Source: Clostridium aminobutyricum (GTDB taxonomy: Bacteria > Bacillota > Clostridia > Peptostreptococcales > Anaerovoracaceae). From it: a stretch of 64,000 nt of DNA. This document shows, in pieces, positions 61,967 to 64,000 of this stretch; within the stretch, counting starts at the first letter, position 1, and each line of letters starts with the position of its first letter. The notes beneath the pieces were generated by a model that worked only from the letters and a program-made list of their open reading frames with translations, did not search any database and had not been told where the DNA came from. Made by a program: the position numbers and the translations under genes. The stretch covers positions 62,001 to 126,000 of the forward strand of contig NZ_JAFJZZ010000007.1 in the NCBI RefSeq assembly GCF_017255415.1. The letters are read 5' to 3'.

Positions 61967-62401
61967 TTAATTATAAGCTTCTTCCATCAATAACAAAGCA
62001 AAGTCTTTTGTGGGTTTTTCAGTCTTATTTAAATACACGAACTGATTCGGATCCGGATTGACCATTCCCAGTTGTGTGGTTGCTTTCTGTTCGATGGCCT
62101 GAATATTATTTGCCTCATTAATTTGAACAGTTAAGTTTTCCAGCTCACCTGTTATGACTGCATTTTCCTTTATGATATTATTTATTTGATATTTTATGCT
62201 TGATGCATATGCTGTAGTGATAATCATTGAAACACATACGGCACCGATCACAATGGTGAGAAATAGCATTGCCAATCGGTCTCTTTTCGTCACTACAGAT
62301 TTTTTCTTTTGTTTTATAATAACTACTTTTTTGGGCTTCATATCAAAGCCATATTTTTTATAATTGTCTTGATATTCATACCATTGTTCTGCAGGCATCA
62401 T
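61967..62401 (-). CDS. ftsL: Cell division protein FtsL-like
   Basis: The 144 residues have a basic N-terminal tail (about 1-40; KKVVIIKQKKKSVVTKRDR), one membrane helix (about 42-66) and a short periplasmic leucine-zipper-like coiled coil (about 70-110; INNIIKENAVITGELENLTVQ). GAGGTAAAGAG precedes ATG 62401. Assignment rests on topology and position between rsmH and the PBP gene, since FtsL sequences are poorly conserved. Confidence 0.85.
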   Translation of the reverse strand: MMPAEQWYEYQDNYKKYGFDMKPKKVVIIKQKKKSVVTKRDRLAMLFLTIVIGAVCVSMIITTAYASSIKYQINNIIKENAVITGELENLTVQINEANNIQAIEQKATTQLGMVNPDPNQFVYLNKTEKPTKDFALLLMEEAYN

Positions 62402-62407
62402 TTCTCT

Positions 62408-63346
62408 TTACCTCTTCTTCTCAATTATCCTTAGTTTTGCGCTTCTAGCCCTTGGGTTTTCTTCTAGTTCTTCTTTCGTTGATATGATCGGCTTTCCGGT
62501 TACCTTCACCATGTCGGTTACCGCTCCGCAGGTACACATCGGAAATTCTTTAGGGCAAGTACAGGGGTTCAGTCTCTTATTAAAATATTCTTTAACGATT
62601 CTGTCCTCCAACGAATGAAAGGTGATGATGCATAACCTTCCTCCCGGCTTCAAAACATTGCAAAAGTCTTCGACAGCCCTTTCTAAATGCCCCAATTCAT
62701 CGTTGACTTCAATCCGTATTGCTTGAAAAGTTCTCTTCGCAGGATGTGGGCCTTCCCGCCTCGCCGAAGCCGGAATGGCTGCCTTAATGATATCGACCAA
62801 TTCTGCGGTATTCTCGATTCGCTTTTGTTTTCGGGCTTTTACAATAAACTCGCTGATTCTGGAAGCCCATCTTTCTTCACCGTATTTACGAATGATCTCG
62901 GTTAATTCGGTTTCCGTGTAGTTATTCACCACTTCTTCAGCCGTTAGGGAGTCCTTTGCATTCATCCTCATATCGAGAGGCGCGGTCTGCATATAGGAAA
63001 ACCCTCTTTCAAAGTTGTCCAACTGGAAGGAAGATACGCCCAAATCCAATAAGGCCCCATCGATCCCCTCTATCCCAAGCTGTTCTATAATTTCTTGGAT
63101 ATTTGAGTAATTGTCTTGTATAAATTCTTTTTTGCATCGAAAGCCTTCTAATCGATTTTTTGCTGCATGTAATGCATCCGAATCCCTGTCAATACCAATC
63201 AGCATTCCCTCTTGTCCAAGGAAACTGCAAATGCCGGAGGCATGTCCGCCTCCACCCAGGGTTCCATCCACATAGATTCCATTTTCTTTCATGTTCAGAC
63301 CTTCTATACACTCATTATACAAGACGGATACGTGTTTAAAATCCAT
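62408..63346 (-). CDS. rsmH: 16S rRNA (cytosine-1402-N4)-methyltransferase RsmH
   Basis: The 312 residues have the SAM-binding glycine motif [14 protein letters not shown] near 30, [38 protein letters not shown] and [13 protein letters not shown]. It methylates N4 of C1402 in the ribosomal P site. AAGGAGAAGG precedes ATG 63346. Confidence 0.97.
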   Translation of the reverse strand: MDFKHVSVLYNECIEGLNMKENGIYVDGTLGGGGHASGICSFLGQEGMLIGIDRDSDALHAAKNRLEGFRCKKEFIQDNYSNIQEIIEQLGIEGIDGALLDLGVSSFQLDNFERGFSYMQTAPLDMRMNAKDSLTAEEVVNNYTETELTEIIRKYGEERWASRISEFIVKARKQKRIENTAELVDIIKAAIPASARREGPHPAKRTFQAIRIEVNDELGHLERAVEDFCNVLKPGGRLCIITFHSLEDRIVKEYFNKRLNPCTCPKEFPMCTCGAVTDMVKVTGKPIISTKEELEENPRARSAKLRIIEKKR

Positions 63347-63357
63347 GTTCCTTCTCC

Positions 63358-63789
63358 TTAAATGCCGTATTCAGCCATCTTCGTAGCAAAATCTTTAGGG
63401 GTTAGTTCTGTCATGCTTTCTGCTGCGGTCCATTCTTCCTTGCCCCAGATTTCAATCTTGTCGAGCAATCCCACGGTCACAAGCTCCTTTTCAATATGAG
63501 CATATTCTCGCAGATCCTGAGGAAGTACCATTCGCCCTTGCTTATCAATGTCACATTCTATTGCATTTGCATAAAAATGGCGCACAAAAGCACGAGCATT
63601 CGGGTCAGTAGTAGGTAAGGCTGAAAGCTTTTCCATAAATTTTTCCCATTGCTGCATAGGATATATGTAAAGACAAGTATCAATTCCTCTTGTCAGCACA
63701 CAACGACAGCCTAATTCATCCCGATATTTTGAAGGAACAATCATTCTGCTTTTAGCATCTATTGAGTTTTGATATTTTCCCATCAACAT
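63358..63789 (-). CDS. mraZ: Transcriptional regulator MraZ
   Basis: The start at ATG 63789 ([16 protein letters not shown]) after AGGTGAGC gives 143 residues, the usual MraZ length; the longer reading would run through the promoter. Two AbrB-like half domains carry the repeated [16 protein letters not shown] and [16 protein letters not shown] motifs. MraZ forms a ring that binds direct repeats ahead of its own operon and represses the dcw cluster. Matching boxes are at 63841-63865. Confidence 0.95.
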   Translation of the reverse strand: MLMGKYQNSIDAKSRMIVPSKYRDELGCRCVLTRGIDTCLYIYPMQQWEKFMEKLSALPTTDPNARAFVRHFYANAIECDIDKQGRMVLPQDLREYAHIEKELVTVGLLDKIEIWGKEEWTAAESMTELTPKDFATKMAEYGI

Positions 63790-63840
63790 GTGCTCACCTA
63801 TGAATAGAGATTCTACTTCACCCTGATTTATTAGTTTTAT

Positions 63841-63865
63841 TCCACTATACTCCACTACGCTCCAC
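63841..63865 (-). promoter_or_regulatory. MraZ operator: three direct repeats
   Basis: On the minus strand GTGGA occurs at 63861-63865, 63851-63855 and 63841-63845, exactly 10 bp apart, once per helical turn. This is the arrangement MraZ rings bind (TGGGN-type repeats with 5-nt spacers in E. coli; GTGGA here). Confidence 0.85.
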
Positions 63866-63872
63866 CACGCAA
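63844..63872 (-). promoter_or_regulatory. Promoter of the dcw cluster, overlapping the MraZ boxes
   Basis: -35 TTGCGT (63867-63872), 17-bp spacer, -10 TATAGT (63844-63849). The three MraZ boxes fill the spacer and the -10 region, so bound MraZ would block RNA polymerase. Confidence 0.7.
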
Positions 63873-64000
63873 CAAATTTTAATTAAAAATGAGGATGATT
63901 TGTCCACTTTAATGCACTTTTTAATTTACTCTATTCTCTTGTCTTTGGGTATTTCCTATATATGGTGTATTTTTTGTATTGAGTTTCCATATGTAGACCT

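Overview
The window looks like chromosome from an anaerobic, low-GC, Gram-positive bacterium of the class Clostridia. The signs are a DNPR-type (meso-diaminopimelate) MurE, a SpoVD-type penicillin-binding protein, rubrerythrin, several radical SAM enzymes, S-layer-homology (SLH) surface proteins and Firmicute-type gene order around pheST-zapA-mutS2. A finer placement is a guess. Almost every gene is on the minus strand; the exceptions are a GNAT acetyltransferase at 32873-33319 and a gene tail at 1-78.

Region 1 (about 0.2-31.4 kb) is the unusual part: a corrinoid (vitamin B12) capture and uptake regulon. Four class-I cobalamin riboswitches, each ending in an intrinsic terminator, lie on the minus strand at about 6.0, 15.5, 30.5 and 31.2 kb. 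The first leads an operon of a secreted alpha-barrel (prenyltransferase-like) protein, a membrane-anchored DUF4430 protein, EcfT and a fused EcfA-EcfA-EcfS protein. DUF4430 belongs to the family of the beta domain of transcobalamin and intrinsic factor, and the alpha/alpha barrel is the fold of their alpha domain, so this operon looks like a split intrinsic factor feeding an ECF transporter. The second riboswitch leads two small cytosolic proteins, then an SseB-like protein, a secreted DUF4430-like protein and a 2201-residue SLH protein with three alpha-barrel-like and two DUF4430-like segments. Riboswitches four and three, in transcription order, bracket a paralogous small gene and then a 3233-residue SLH protein with GLUG repeats, a transglutaminase-like domain and two DUF4430-like domains. 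B12-independent methionine synthase (metE) and a TIM-barrel protein sit inside this region. So do a fluoride riboswitch with a pair of Fluc/CrcB channel genes, and a 29-residue membrane-protein ORF behind a palindromic operator.

Region 2 (31.4-34 kb) holds a gene remnant, a small ferritin-like protein, rubrerythrin, the GNAT gene and a three-tRNA operon (Asn, Leu, fMet in transcription order).

Region 3 (34-47 kb) is housekeeping: a TPR protein, two radical SAM proteins (one B12-binding), argS, a DUF523/TudS-like protein, mutS2, zapA, pheT, pheS and a SpoU-type RNA methyltransferase.

Region 4 (47-64 kb) is the division and cell wall (dcw) cluster, read from mraZ at the right: mraZ-rsmH-ftsL-PBP-murE-murF-mraY-murD-ftsW-murG-murA-ftsQ-DUF881-DUF881-sbp-ftsZ. 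A promoter overlaps three evenly spaced MraZ boxes. MurE lacks the whole N-terminal domain, ftsA is absent, and a structured terminator-rich insert separates ftsL from the PBP gene.
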